Origin: Thermoleophilales bacterium | Lineage (GTDB): Bacteria; Actinomycetota; Thermoleophilia; Solirubrobacterales; 70-9 | Length of the DNA stretch: 64,000 bases | Direction of reading: 5' to 3' | Assembly: GCA_020636955.1 (NCBI GenBank) | Contig: JACJWY010000005.1 | Location: forward strand, 1-64,000 | Part shown: piece after piece, positions 30,770 through 38,936 of the stretch | How positions within the stretch are numbered: position 1 is the stretch's first letter | Layout of the letters: each line of letters opens with the position of its first letter | Notes under the pieces: model-generated | The model's input: the letters and a program-made list of their open reading frames with translations, nothing else | Databases searched by the model: none | Told to the model about the DNA's origin: nothing | Translations under genes and position numbers: made by a program

Positions 30770-31279
30770 TCACTGGTTTTCGAGGTCGAGCAGACGCTGC
30801 TTGAGGGCCGTGCCCTCGCGCCCACCGCCGTAGCCGCCGGTCGAGCCGTCGGCCCTGATGATCCGGTGGCAGGGAACGATCAGAGCGATCGGATTCCTGG
30901 AAAGCGCGGTTCCGGCGGCCCGGGCTGCGCCCGGTGCTCCGGCCAGAGCGGCGACCTCCCCGTAGCTGGCCGTTTCACCCCATTCAATGGTCGTGGTCGC
31001 CTCCAGCACTTTGCGGTGGAAACCGCCGATCAACTGCCAGTCCAGGTCAAGATCGAAATGCCGGAGCTCGCCCTCGAGAAAGGCGATTACCTGATCGGCC
31101 GCTTCGTCGACGCCGTCGCCGCCTTCGACCGGGGCAAGGCCGGTGCGGGACGCCACCTCGTCAACCAGAGAGTCGGGATCCGAGCCGGGCAGATTGCAGC
31201 GGACGACGCCATGGTCGGTGACGGCAAGGGCCACCGGGCCGAGCGTCGTATCAAAGGCGGTGTGGCTGAACGTGCCCAC
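30770..31279 (-). CDS. ogt: Methylated-DNA--protein-cysteine methyltransferase
   Basis: Suicidal repair protein that removes O6-alkyl groups from guanine, about 169 residues. The acceptor cysteine is in NPIALIVPCHRIIRADGSTG, and the helix-turn-helix DNA-binding segment is SYGEVAALAGAPGAARAAGT. There is no Ada N-terminal domain. I take the GTG at 31279 as start because a strong TATGCT -10 box lies 7 nt before it; an in-frame ATG at 31289-31291 sits inside that box. It is divergent from nadC, sharing promoter DNA. Confidence 0.9.
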   Translation of the reverse strand: MGTFSHTAFDTTLGPVALAVTDHGVVRCNLPGSDPDSLVDEVASRTGLAPVEGGDGVDEAADQVIAFLEGELRHFDLDLDWQLIGGFHRKVLEATTTIEWGETASYGEVAALAGAPGAARAAGTALSRNPIALIVPCHRIIRADGSTGGYGGGREGTALKQRLLDLENQ

Positions 31280-31286
31280 CCGAGAG

Positions 31287-31292
31287 AGCATA
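31287..31292 (-). promoter_or_regulatory. -10 box for ogt, overlapping the nadC -10
   Basis: TATGCT on the minus strand, 7 nt before the GTG at 31279. Its first TA is the same base-pair step as the TA of the nadC box on the other strand. Confidence 0.5.
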
Positions 31293-31296
31293 GGCT
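31291..31296 (+). promoter_or_regulatory. -10 box for nadC, overlapping the ogt -10
   Basis: TAGGCT, 6 nt (CCCGGC), then the ATG at 31303. Together the two strands form AGCATAGGCT with a shared TA. Confidence 0.5.
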
Positions 31297-31302
31297 CCCG
31301 GC

Positions 31303-32163
31303 ATGACCGGGTTGCCCGAGGGAACTGCGGAATTGATCAGTCGTGCGCTGGCCGAGGACATCGGTCCCGGTGACGTGACGGCAAACGCCACGATTCCGGC
31401 CGGCCTCCCGGCTCAGGCCCACATGGTTCTCAAGCAGGCAGGAGTGATCTTCGGGCTGGACGTGGTCGAGGAAGTTTTCCGCCAGGTAGGGGTCACCGAC
31501 ATCGACCGGACTGTGGTCGAAGGCCACTGGCACGATTCGGTGCCGAGGGACGTCCTGCTGATCAACGGTCAGGCCCGGGGCATCCTCGCCGGAGAAAGGG
31601 TCGCCCTGAACTTTCTCGGACACCTCTCCGGTATTGCCACCCTGACCGCGCGCTACGTGGACGCGGTGGGAGGGACGGGCACCCGGATCCTCGACACCCG
31701 CAAGACCCTGCCGGGGTTCAGGGCGCTGGAGAAGCAGGCGGTCTCCTGGGGCGGCGGGATAAACCACCGCTTCGGCCTCTACGACGCCGTGCTGATCAAG
31801 GAGAACCACATAGCTCTGGCTGGTGGCGTGAGGGCAGCGATCGAGGCCTGCCGCCGCGGGTCGGCCGACCTCCTGATCGAGGTTGAAGCTGAAGATCTGG
31901 ACCAGGTCGCCGAGGCGATCGAGGCCGGCGCCGACCGCATCCTGCTCGACAACATGGACATCGAACTCCTGAAGCGGGCGGTGGACCTGCGTGAATCGGG
32001 GAGTCCGGGCACCGAACTTGAGGCATCCGGCGGGATGAACCTCGAAAATGTCCGGGCGGTGGCCGAGACCGGAGTGGACTTCATCTCGATCGGCGCCCTC
32101 ACCCATTCCGCTCCTCAACTGGACATCTCGCTGCTGCTCGATCCGGCCAGTCCGCCTGCGTAG
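31303..32163 (+). CDS. nadC: Nicotinate-nucleotide diphosphorylase (carboxylating)
   Basis: Converts quinolinate and PRPP to nicotinate mononucleotide in de novo NAD synthesis. Length 286 residues. Motifs: ALAEDIGPGDVTANATI at the N-terminus, GERVALNFLGHLSGIATLTA, the basic substrate site TRILDTRKTLPGFRALEKQA, LIKENHIALAG, and the C-terminal EASGGMNLENVRAVAETGVD. The stop codon is the first part of the TAGAAT box before nadA. No nadB (L-aspartate oxidase) is in the window. Confidence 0.96.
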   Translation: MTGLPEGTAELISRALAEDIGPGDVTANATIPAGLPAQAHMVLKQAGVIFGLDVVEEVFRQVGVTDIDRTVVEGHWHDSVPRDVLLINGQARGILAGERVALNFLGHLSGIATLTARYVDAVGGTGTRILDTRKTLPGFRALEKQAVSWGGGINHRFGLYDAVLIKENHIALAGGVRAAIEACRRGSADLLIEVEAEDLDQVAEAIEAGADRILLDNMDIELLKRAVDLRESGSPGTELEASGGMNLENVRAVAETGVDFISIGALTHSAPQLDISLLLDPASPPA

Positions 32164-32166
32164 AAT
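32161..32166 (+). promoter_or_regulatory. -10 box for nadA (leaderless type)
   Basis: TAGAAT, 6 nt (CGGCAC), then the ATG at 32173. The TAG is also the nadC stop codon, so nadA may be transcribed both from nadC and from this site. Confidence 0.45.
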
Positions 32167-32172
32167 CGGCAC

Positions 32173-33210
32173 ATGCCCACTGACCTGCCAGTCCTCCAGG
32201 CGTCGGATGTGCCGCCACCGCTGGACCCGTCACTGATCAAGGATCTCTCGGCCGAAATCCGCGAGCTCACTGCGGAGCGAAACGCGATCATCCTCGCCCA
32301 TAACTACGAGTTGCCGGAAGTGCAGGATGTGGCCGACTACATCGGCGATTCGCTGGGCCTTTCCCGGGAAGCCGAAAAGGCCGATGCCGAGGTGGTCGAG
32401 TTCTGCGGAGTCCATTTCATGGCCGAGACCGCCTCGATCCTTTCGCCGGAAAAGAAAGTACTGATCCCGGATTTGAAGGCGGGCTGCTCGCTGTCGGACT
32501 CGATCACCGCCGATCAGCTCCGGGAATGGAAGTCAAAATATCCGGATGCCCTGGTCGTCATGTACGTCAACACCTCGGCCGAGGTCAAGGCGGAAACCGA
32601 CTATTGCTGCACCTCCTCCAACGCGGTCAAGGTCGTGGAACACATCTGGGCCGAACACGGGGAGGAGACCGAAATCCTCTTCGGGCCCGATATGTGGCTC
32701 GGCGCCTTCGTGGAAAGGGAGACCGGCCTCAGGGATGACCCCGTGAAGGCCGGTCGCTTCCACGTCTGGGACGGCGAGTGTCACGTCCACGCCGGAATCC
32801 GTCCGGATGACATCACCCGCACCCGAGCCGAGCATCCGGAAGCAGAGTTCCTGATCCACCCCGAATGCGGCTGCTCGACCCAGGCGATGGAATATGTGGC
32901 CAACGGAGACATCGACCCCGAAGGTGTGCAGATGCTCTCCACGTCGGGAATGATCGAGTACGTCAGGGACAACCCGGAAGGCACCTACATCGTTGCCACC
33001 GAGAACGGAATGCTCTACCCGATGAGGCAGGCCGTCCCCGGCGCGAAGCTGATCGAGGCCAACCGCATGGCCTACTGCAAGTACATGAAGATGATCACCC
33101 TGCCCAAGCTCCGGGATTCGCTCAGGGACATGAAGTTCGAAGTGAAGGTTGACGAAGCCCTAGCCGAGAAGGCCAGGTTGCCGATCGAGAGAATGGTCAG
33201 CATCGGCTAA
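32173..33210 (+). CDS. nadA: Quinolinate synthase A
   Basis: [4Fe-4S] enzyme condensing iminoaspartate with dihydroxyacetone phosphate to quinolinate. Length 345 residues. Cluster cysteines are visible in PDLKAGCSLSDS, in HPECGCSTQAM and in NRMAYCKYMKMITLP. The N-terminal LAHNYELPEVQDVADYIGDS and the CGVHFMAETASILSPEK segment are typical. It directly follows nadC. The iminoaspartate source (NadB or aspartate dehydrogenase) must be encoded elsewhere. Confidence 0.96.
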   Translation: MPTDLPVLQASDVPPPLDPSLIKDLSAEIRELTAERNAIILAHNYELPEVQDVADYIGDSLGLSREAEKADAEVVEFCGVHFMAETASILSPEKKVLIPDLKAGCSLSDSITADQLREWKSKYPDALVVMYVNTSAEVKAETDYCCTSSNAVKVVEHIWAEHGEETEILFGPDMWLGAFVERETGLRDDPVKAGRFHVWDGECHVHAGIRPDDITRTRAEHPEAEFLIHPECGCSTQAMEYVANGDIDPEGVQMLSTSGMIEYVRDNPEGTYIVATENGMLYPMRQAVPGAKLIEANRMAYCKYMKMITLPKLRDSLRDMKFEVKVDEALAEKARLPIERMVSIG

Positions 33211-33456
33211 CAGCCCCCGGGCAACGCGCCCAGGAACCACCAGCCGAGCGCTGCCTTCGTCGGTCGCTTGACGGTTCGGGAACGTACCTGAGTACGCCCC
33301 CTTTACCGTCTTCGCTTGCCTCCTTGGCAGCGTACGGCTGGAGGCCCCTGTGCGCGACCCGCTGGGGGCTTGTGGAGTCGCGGGAGTCTGCCGTGGAGCG
33401 CCGGGGTCGGTTCGCTCATGGTTGGTGGCGCCGTGGTGTCGCGGTGATAGCGCGAA

Positions 33457-33503
33457 GGTGCCGCAGGTTTACCCCCCGATCTAGGGGGTAAACCTGCGGC
33501 ACC
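33457..33503. repeat. Module B hairpin, copy 2 (20-bp perfect stem)
   Basis: GGTGCCGCAGGTTTACCCCC (33457-33476) and its exact complement (33484-33503) flank a 7-nt loop CGATCTA. The inner 6 bp differ from copy 1 and are complementary here although not in copy 1. Confidence 0.9.
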
Positions 33504-33616
33504 GTTGTCCCGGATCCGGGTTGAGTTGCCGGAGCCGGGTTGGTGTAGCCGTGGGGGTTGGTCATGCGTCCCCGGGGAACTCCCCGCGGACGAGCGCAGC
33601 GAGTCAAGAGGTCCCA

Positions 33617-33681
33617 CGGCGAAAGCACCAGGCACCGCGGCGTGACCCCCGGGCCCCGCGGCGTGATCGCCCCGGTTCCCG
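33617..33681. repeat. 21-bp-period array, copy 2
   Basis: Cores begin at 33620 (CGAAAGC), 33641 (CGTGACC) and 33662 (CGTGATC), exactly 21 bp apart, each preceded by CGG. The phase is the same as in copies 1 and 3. Confidence 0.8.
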
Positions 33682-33721
33682 GCTCTGGCTGCGGGAACGG
33701 ACCGACCACCGGTGAGGGGGA

Positions 33722-33727
33722 TAGGGT
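33722..33727 (+). promoter_or_regulatory. -10 box for cydA (leaderless type)
   Basis: TAGGGT, 6 nt (TCCGCT), then the GTG at 33734. It lies just past the end of the composite repeat, as the M20 promoter does after copy 1. Confidence 0.45.
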
Positions 33728-33733
33728 TCCGCT

Positions 33734-35161
33734 GTGCTCGATCTGGTCGCAGCCGCGGGAGACTTCGCCTTCGGTCCGGGCAATTCGTTCCCGACGGTCG
33801 ATCAGGACTACCTGCTTCAGGCCAGGCAGATGCAGGCCATGTCCTTCGCGATGCACGTGCCGCTGGTCTGTTTCGGCATCGCCTTCCCGAGCCTGGTGAT
33901 CTTCATGGAATGGCTGGGACTGCGGACCGGCAAGGCCCACTTCCTGGCGATCGCCCGGCGCTGGTCGAAAGTGATGATCACCCTGTTCGCGGCCGGGGTG
34001 GTGACCGGCACCCTGCTGAGCTTCGAATTGGGGATGCTCTGGCCGGGATTCATGTCCGCCTTCGGCGACGTTTTCGGTCTGGCTTTCGGGCTGGAGGGTT
34101 TTTCCTTTTTCATTGAGGCGATCTTCATTTCGATCTACGTCTATTCCTGGGACAGGATCTCGCCGCGCAGGCACATCCTGACCGGCATCCCGGTGATCGC
34201 GACCGGAATCACCGGTTCGATGATGGTGATCGCGGTCAACGCGTGGATGAACAGTCCTGCCGGCTTCTCGGTCGACCAGGCCGGTCAGGTGGTGGACGTG
34301 AAGCCCTTCGAGGCACTTTTCGCGAACGGGCATCTCTGGCCCCAGCTCACCCACATGTACCTCGCCGCCTACATCGTGGTCGGGTTCCTGATCGCCGGCG
34401 TCTACGCTTTCGCCTGGCTCAAGGGCCGGCGGGGCGCCTACTTCCGCACCGCGCTCGTGGTGCCGCTGGCGGTGGCTTGCGTCGCGGCTCCCGCGCAGCT
34501 CCTGATCGGGGACTGGGCCGCCCGCACCGTGGCGAAGGATCAACCGATCAAGCTGGCCGCATTCGAGGGGCTCTACGAAACCACGGAGGGAGCTCCGGAG
34601 ACGATTCTCGGCTGGTACACCCCTGACAACACGATCGAATACGGGATCCAGATCCCGAAACTGCTCTCGTTCCTTGCCTACCACGATCCCGACGCCACCG
34701 TCCAGGGCCTCGAGACGGTTCCGGAAGATGACTGGCCTCCGATCAATGTGGTCAGGATGTCCTTCCAGACCATGGTCGGAATCGGCACCGGACTGGCCGC
34801 CCTCGCAGCCTGGTTTCTCTGGATCTGGTTCCGGCGAAGAAGGCTGCCTGAAACGAAATGGTTTTACCGGGCGGTAATGGTGGCGGGTCCGGCGGCAGTG
34901 GTTGCCCTGATCGCCGGATGGGTGACGACGGAGGTCGGCCGGCAGCCCTGGGTGGTCTACGGGGTAATGCGAACCGAGCAGGCGGTGACCGGGGCCGATG
35001 GTGTGGTCTTCGGGTTCGGGGCCCTTTTTGCGGTCTATGCGGTCCTGATCGTGACCGTGTTCTGGGTGCTCCGGCGAATCGCCCGGCAGCCTTTCCCGGA
35101 GGAAATCGCGGTGCTGGAGACGGCCGGGGAGGCCGGGGAGGTGGGAAGTGGAACTCGCTGA
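33734..35161 (+). CDS. cydA: Cytochrome bd-type quinol oxidase subunit I
   Basis: Heme-bearing membrane subunit that oxidises quinol and reduces oxygen, 475 residues with about nine membrane helices. The low-spin/high-spin heme region includes RQMQAMSFAMHVPLVCFGIA; FGLEGFSFFIEAIFISIYVY and FANGHLWPQLTHMYLAAYIV match conserved helices. The signature VTTEVGRQPWVVYGVMRTEQ with the axial Met is intact. The Q-loop is of the short type. The GTG start is set by the -10 box 6 nt upstream. It overlaps cydB by 14 nt. No cydDC exporter genes are adjacent. Confidence 0.95.
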   Translation: MLDLVAAAGDFAFGPGNSFPTVDQDYLLQARQMQAMSFAMHVPLVCFGIAFPSLVIFMEWLGLRTGKAHFLAIARRWSKVMITLFAAGVVTGTLLSFELGMLWPGFMSAFGDVFGLAFGLEGFSFFIEAIFISIYVYSWDRISPRRHILTGIPVIATGITGSMMVIAVNAWMNSPAGFSVDQAGQVVDVKPFEALFANGHLWPQLTHMYLAAYIVVGFLIAGVYAFAWLKGRRGAYFRTALVVPLAVACVAAPAQLLIGDWAARTVAKDQPIKLAAFEGLYETTEGAPETILGWYTPDNTIEYGIQIPKLLSFLAYHDPDATVQGLETVPEDDWPPINVVRMSFQTMVGIGTGLAALAAWFLWIWFRRRRLPETKWFYRAVMVAGPAAVVALIAGWVTTEVGRQPWVVYGVMRTEQAVTGADGVVFGFGALFAVYAVLIVTVFWVLRRIARQPFPEEIAVLETAGEAGEVGSGTR

Positions 35162-36368
35162 TGTCCCGGCGCTGCTGATCCTGCTCGGAATCATTGCCTA
35201 TGCGGTGCTGGCCGGAGCCGATTTCGGCGCGCCGATCTGGGCGGTCACCGCGAGGGGGCAGGAATCCGAGCGCCTCGCGCAGGCCGGCCATCGTTCAATG
35301 GCACCGGTCTGGGAGGCAAACCATGTCTGGCTGATTTTCGTGCTGGTGATCTGCTGGACCGCCTACCCCGAGATTTTCGGCTCGATCTTCTCCACTCTCT
35401 GGATTCCCCTGCTCCTGGCCTGTCTCGGAATCATCATGCGAGCGGTCGGCTATGTGGCCGGCGGGGTGAGCATCAACCGGAAGGTCACCTGGCTGGCGGC
35501 AGCCGCATCGCTGTTGGTGCCCTTCGCGCTTGGGGCCGTTATCGGCGCGCTGGTGGCGGGAAATGTCCCGCCAGGTAACGCCGCCGGGGACGTCATCTCC
35601 TCCTGGCTCGCACCGGTACCGATCATGGTCGGCCTGCTCCTGATCGCCACCTCCGCATATCTTGCCGCCGTTTACCTGGCGGCCGATGCTTCACGTCGTG
35701 GCGAAGACGAACTGGCCGATGCCTTCGGCCAGCGAGCACTGGGTGCGGGTTTGCTGGCCGGTCTGTTGGCGATCGCCGGACTTGTTGTGCTTTATGTGGA
35801 CGCCCGCTCCTTTTTTGACGCGATGGTGTCAACCAATGGTCACGACAACGAGCTCGGTCGGATATGTGTTCTCGCTTCGGCGATCGCTGGCACCGCGACT
35901 CTCCTGCTGATCTCCACCAGGCGCTACGCCCAGGCGAGGATTCTCGCCGCGGTCGCGGTGGCGGCGATCGTGGTCGGCTGGGGGCTGGCGCAGCAGCCCG
36001 AGATCCTGCCGGGTCTCACGATCCGCGAGGCGGCTGCCTCGAATGAAGTGATAGTCGAGTTGCTGGTCGCCGTCGCAATCGGATTGGTCCTGCTGATTCC
36101 CTCCCTCTATCTGCTCTATGGCCTCGTCCTCGGCGGCCGATTCGATCCGCTCGCAGTTCCCGAGGCGGAGGGCGGCCGGCCCGGCCAGGAACTAGAACCG
36201 GCCGGTCGCACGAAAATGGCCCTGGTGGCAGCAAGTGCCTTGCTCGGGGGGCTGATGCTCTTCACAAGCGATTCCGGTGCCCGCCTCTACATCGGCCTGG
36301 CCCTGTTCACGTGTGGTCTGGTCTGCGGGATCGTGCTGCTGGCGCGAAACCTGGTCAGGGAGCAGTGA
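35148..36368 (+). CDS. cydB: Cytochrome bd-type quinol oxidase subunit II
   Basis: Partner of CydA, 406 residues with eight or nine membrane helices. The N-terminus LLILLGIIAYAVLAGADFGA matches the family (YxxLDGFDLG-like position reads AVLAGADFGA), followed by APVWEANHVWLIFVLVICWT, the conserved WEANHVWLI motif. It starts with GTG at 35148 inside the cydA reading region, so translation is probably coupled. It is longer than the roughly 340-380 residues usual for CydB because of C-terminal helices. Confidence 0.93.
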   Translation: MELADVPALLILLGIIAYAVLAGADFGAPIWAVTARGQESERLAQAGHRSMAPVWEANHVWLIFVLVICWTAYPEIFGSIFSTLWIPLLLACLGIIMRAVGYVAGGVSINRKVTWLAAAASLLVPFALGAVIGALVAGNVPPGNAAGDVISSWLAPVPIMVGLLLIATSAYLAAVYLAADASRRGEDELADAFGQRALGAGLLAGLLAIAGLVVLYVDARSFFDAMVSTNGHDNELGRICVLASAIAGTATLLLISTRRYAQARILAAVAVAAIVVGWGLAQQPEILPGLTIREAAASNEVIVELLVAVAIGLVLLIPSLYLLYGLVLGGRFDPLAVPEAEGGRPGQELEPAGRTKMALVAASALLGGLMLFTSDSGARLYIGLALFTCGLVCGIVLLARNLVREQ

Positions 36369-36419
36369 CGACCGCTTCCCGAGCGGACTGACCCCGGGAG
36401 CCGGGAGCCGTAAGACGGT

Positions 36420-36719
36420 TCAGGGGCTGGAAGGCTGGTTCGGCCCGCCGGGCCGTTCCGAAATGGCCTTGTCCGGAGCGTTCGGGTCCCTCTCACCGGC
36501 GCTTGCCGGTGCTTTGTTGTCCGGGGTCATTTCTCCGCCCTGACCGGTCGTGCCGGTGGTGGCGTCCCGGCCGGTCGTGCCGGTGGTGGCTCCGGCTTCC
36601 GTGGCGGTGTTGCTGGCGTTACCGCCTTCGTCGTCGGAGCCGCAGGCGGCCAGACCGAGGGACAGGACCCCGATGATCAGAAGTGAAGCGGACCGGCGGC
36701 GAAAGCGGTTGCTGCTCAT
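36420..36719 (-). CDS. Small putative lipoprotein
   Basis: 99 residues beginning MSSNRFRRRSASLLIIGVLS with a lipobox LAAC (residues about 23-26), then an acidic, Gly/Thr-rich low-complexity stretch containing TTGTTGRDATTGTTGQGG, and no recognisable domain. The ATG at 36719 has TATCAA 6 nt upstream and also AAGGTGG close by. Low-complexity composition is shared by many surface-anchored proteins. Function unknown. It is transcribed in the same direction as the protease gene upstream of it at 36737-37894. Confidence 0.6.
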   Translation of the reverse strand: MSSNRFRRRSASLLIIGVLSLGLAACGSDDEGGNASNTATEAGATTGTTGRDATTGTTGQGGEMTPDNKAPASAGERDPNAPDKAISERPGGPNQPSSP

Positions 36720-36736
36720 GCCACCTTGATACCCGA

Positions 36737-37894
36737 TCAGGGCGAGATCCAGACGTTCACCTTGAATCCGGGTGGCGCCAGCCAGCCCGGCAGGCGGCTG
36801 TAACCGATCACGCGCCCGCTTCGACCGGCGCCCCAGGGGTCCGTGCGGACCCTGCCGAGCCGGCAACCGGAAGCCTGAAGTCGCTGCTTCGCCTGGCGGG
36901 TCTTCAGGCCGAAGACGGCCGGCACCCTGCACCACTCCTTTGCCGGTTCGCCGACGCCGCCGCTCCCGATCACGTCGCGGCCGGTCAGGTTCATCGCGCT
37001 TGTAGCAACCCAATCGCGGATCGGGCGTCCGGACACCTTCGTATCCACCGACGGGACGAAGCCGCGGCAGGCGCCGTCTCCGTAGCTGGTCAGGCCGACC
37101 AGTCGGTATCCGGCACTGGTTTCAACCACGAGCGGACCACCGCTGTCACCGTTGCAGGCTGAACTGTGTCCGCGGGGACCGCCGATGCAGACCATCCGCA
37201 TCGCCTGGAAGGCGACCCCGTCGGAGCGGTGGCAGAGTCCGGTGCCCATCAGAACCTGCCGGGTCACCTGCAACCTGGCCGGCACCCGGTCGGCGAAGGC
37301 CCTGGTTATGCCCCAGCCGGTGGTCCAGGCGATGTGCCCGGGCGACCAGGCTTCGGTTTCGTCGGGCCCGGCCAGCTTGATCGGCTCGGCCGAGAGGGGA
37401 GTGGCAAGGGTGAGCAGGGCGACATCCCAGTCTGCGGCACCCATCAGGGCCCGGTATCGGCGCTTGCCAGAAGCGTTGACCGGCATGCGAAGCCCTGTCA
37501 CACGCGCGATCTGGCCGCGATTCGAATTCAGACGGGTGCGGCCGGAGACGATCTCGATGCGGTGGATCTGCCGGCGGTTCAACTCGGCGACGCAGTGTCC
37601 GGCAGTGATCACCAGGCGGGGGGCCAGGACCGACCCGCCGCAGAAGAAGCGCCGGCTGGTCAGGGTTCCCGGGGCCACCCTGCGGGATACGGTCAGCGCG
37701 ACCTGCCAGGGCCACTGGTCGATCGTCGTGTCATGTCCGTTCACGATCGAGGCGCTGGCTCCCGATCCTGCTGTGGCTCTCGTCCCGGCGCCGGCATGCG
37801 AAGGGACAGCCAGCACCGTCACCACCAACATCGCGGCGAGGAGGCCGCAACCAAAAAGGGCGACCCGGTTGACCTTCTGGGCAGCCCTGGACAT
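36737..37894 (-). CDS. Secreted trypsin-like serine protease with C-terminal PASTA-like domain (paralogue 2)
   Basis: 385 residues, paralogous to the 28467-29582 protein. Signal peptide region LFGCGLLAAMLVVTVLAVPS then HAGAG; mature-type start SIVNGHDTTIDQWPWQVALT. The triad is His in ITAGHCVAEL, Asp in AADWDVALLTL, Ser in CNGDSGGPLV. The C-terminus (CRVPAVFGLKTRQAKQRLQA then SGC) is PASTA-like. A TACGAT -10 box lies 7 nt before the ATG. Both proteases probably act outside the cell; the substrate is unknown. Confidence 0.88.
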   Translation of the reverse strand: MSRAAQKVNRVALFGCGLLAAMLVVTVLAVPSHAGAGTRATAGSGASASIVNGHDTTIDQWPWQVALTVSRRVAPGTLTSRRFFCGGSVLAPRLVITAGHCVAELNRRQIHRIEIVSGRTRLNSNRGQIARVTGLRMPVNASGKRRYRALMGAADWDVALLTLATPLSAEPIKLAGPDETEAWSPGHIAWTTGWGITRAFADRVPARLQVTRQVLMGTGLCHRSDGVAFQAMRMVCIGGPRGHSSACNGDSGGPLVVETSAGYRLVGLTSYGDGACRGFVPSVDTKVSGRPIRDWVATSAMNLTGRDVIGSGGVGEPAKEWCRVPAVFGLKTRQAKQRLQASGCRLGRVRTDPWGAGRSGRVIGYSRLPGWLAPPGFKVNVWISP

Positions 37895-37901
37895 TGCAGG
37901 A

Positions 37902-37907
37902 ATCGTA
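37902..37907 (-). promoter_or_regulatory. -10 box for serine protease paralogue 2 (leaderless type)
   Basis: TACGAT on the minus strand, 7 nt (TCCTGCA) before the ATG at 37894. The same hexamer and spacing occur before the lysyl-oxidase-like gene. Confidence 0.5.
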
Positions 37908-37976
37908 CCGGTTCGACTTCAGGCCGGCTAAAGGCACGTGAGTGATTGCTAACGTTTCGCTAACTTCCAGGAAATT

Positions 37977-38040
37977 ATCCCGGTCAGGGGTCCTTCAGGT
38001 GGGCGATCCCGGTCAGGGGAAGGATTACCCCGGGCAGGGG
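37977..38040 (+). promoter_or_regulatory. Three direct repeats upstream of ftsE
   Basis: ATCCCGGTCAGGGG at 37977-37990 and identically at 38006-38019, with ACCCCGGGCAGGGG (12 of 14) at 38027-38040. They end 17 nt before the ftsE ATG. Just upstream, GCTAAC occurs twice (about 37948 and 37959). An operator for ftsEX is possible but untested. Confidence 0.5.
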
Positions 38041-38057
38041 GGAATAGGGCGAACCAG

Positions 38058-38936
38058 ATGGCATTCGGAAAGAAAAAGAAGCAGTCAGCGAGCGCCGAGC
38101 TCGAAGAGGCGCGGGCCCGCAAACAGGCCGAGCGACCCCGCAAGGGTGGAGCGCCGATTATCGAGATGCGCGACGTCAGCAAGGTCTACCCGGGTGGCCA
38201 CCTCGCCGTCGACCGGGTTTCACTGGCGATCAACCGCGGCGAATTCGTCTTTCTGGTCGGTCCGACCGGCTGCGGAAAGTCCACCCTGATCAAGATGCTG
38301 ATCCGGGAACTCGAGCCGACCGACGGATCGATTTCCATTGCCGGACGCGACATCAACAAGCTTTCAGAGAAGAAGATCCCGCAGCTGCGCCGGAATATCG
38401 GCACCGTTTTCCAGGACTTCAAGCTGCTCCCCAGCCGTACCGTCTATGACAACGTCGCCTACGCCCTCCAGGTAATCGGTGCCTCCCGGGCCGAGATCCG
38501 CCAGAAGGTGCCGGAGACCCTCAGGCTGGTCGGCCTCTCGACCAAGCTTCACAACTATCCGGACGAGCTTTCCGGCGGTGAACAGCAGCGGGTGTCGGTG
38601 GCTCGCGCCTTCGTCAACCATCCGCCCCTGCTCCTGGCCGACGAGCCGAGCGGAAACCTCGACCCGGTGACCTCGGTCGGGATCATGCAGCTGCTCTACC
38701 GGATCAACAAGACCGGCACCACGGTCGTCGTGGTGACCCATGACCGCGAAATGGTCGACCGGATGCGTCGACGCGTGATCGAGCTCTACGAGGGCCGGGT
38801 CATCCGCGACGAAGTCGCCGGCGGCTACACCGAAGAGTCGACCACCGAATTCGGAGTCCGGATGCGGGCCGAGATGGGGGTCGGGGTCGAAGGCCACACG
38901 AACGGAAATTCGGGCAACTCCAAGGGAGCACACTGA
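38058..38936 (+). CDS. ftsE: Cell division ATP-binding protein FtsE
   Basis: ABC ATPase of the FtsEX complex that activates cell-wall hydrolases at the septum. Length 292 residues, with a basic N-terminal extension of about 30 residues (GKKKKQ..., ARKQAERPRKGG) not seen in Escherichia coli FtsE. Walker A is VGPTGCGKSTLIKML, the Q-loop is GTVFQDFKLLPSRTVYDNVA, the signature is DELSGGEQQRVSVARA and Walker B is LLLADEPSGNLDP. A C-terminal tail of about 60 residues follows. The ftsX start overlaps its stop by 1 nt. Confidence 0.95.
   Translation: MAFGKKKKQSASAELEEARARKQAERPRKGGAPIIEMRDVSKVYPGGHLAVDRVSLAINRGEFVFLVGPTGCGKSTLIKMLIRELEPTDGSISIAGRDINKLSEKKIPQLRRNIGTVFQDFKLLPSRTVYDNVAYALQVIGASRAEIRQKVPETLRLVGLSTKLHNYPDELSGGEQQRVSVARAFVNHPPLLLADEPSGNLDPVTSVGIMQLLYRINKTGTTVVVVTHDREMVDRMRRRVIELYEGRVIRDEVAGGYTEESTTEFGVRMRAEMGVGVEGHTNGNSGNSKGAH

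Larger units (their letters stand above)
33249..33690 (+). repeat. Composite intergenic repeat, copy 2
   Basis: Fills most of the 523-nt gap between nadA and cydA. Modules in the same order as copy 1: GTACCTGAGTACG box (33284-33296, inside CGTAC-CTGA-GTACG), the segment CGACCCGCTGGGGGCTTGTGG, the module B hairpin (33457-33503), CCCGGATCCGGG palindrome (about 33510-33521), the module D 5' arm (33548 onward) and a 21-bp array (33617-33681). The 3' arm of module D is deleted, but GCCGTGGG (33548-33555) can still pair with CCCACGGC (33613-33620). Confidence 0.85.

Noticed and set aside
33416..35194. 592-residue open frame antisense to cydA
   Set aside because: It is a shadow of codon bias; cydA on the other strand has full family motifs. 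It is low complexity (His, Gly, Asp-rich) with no domain.
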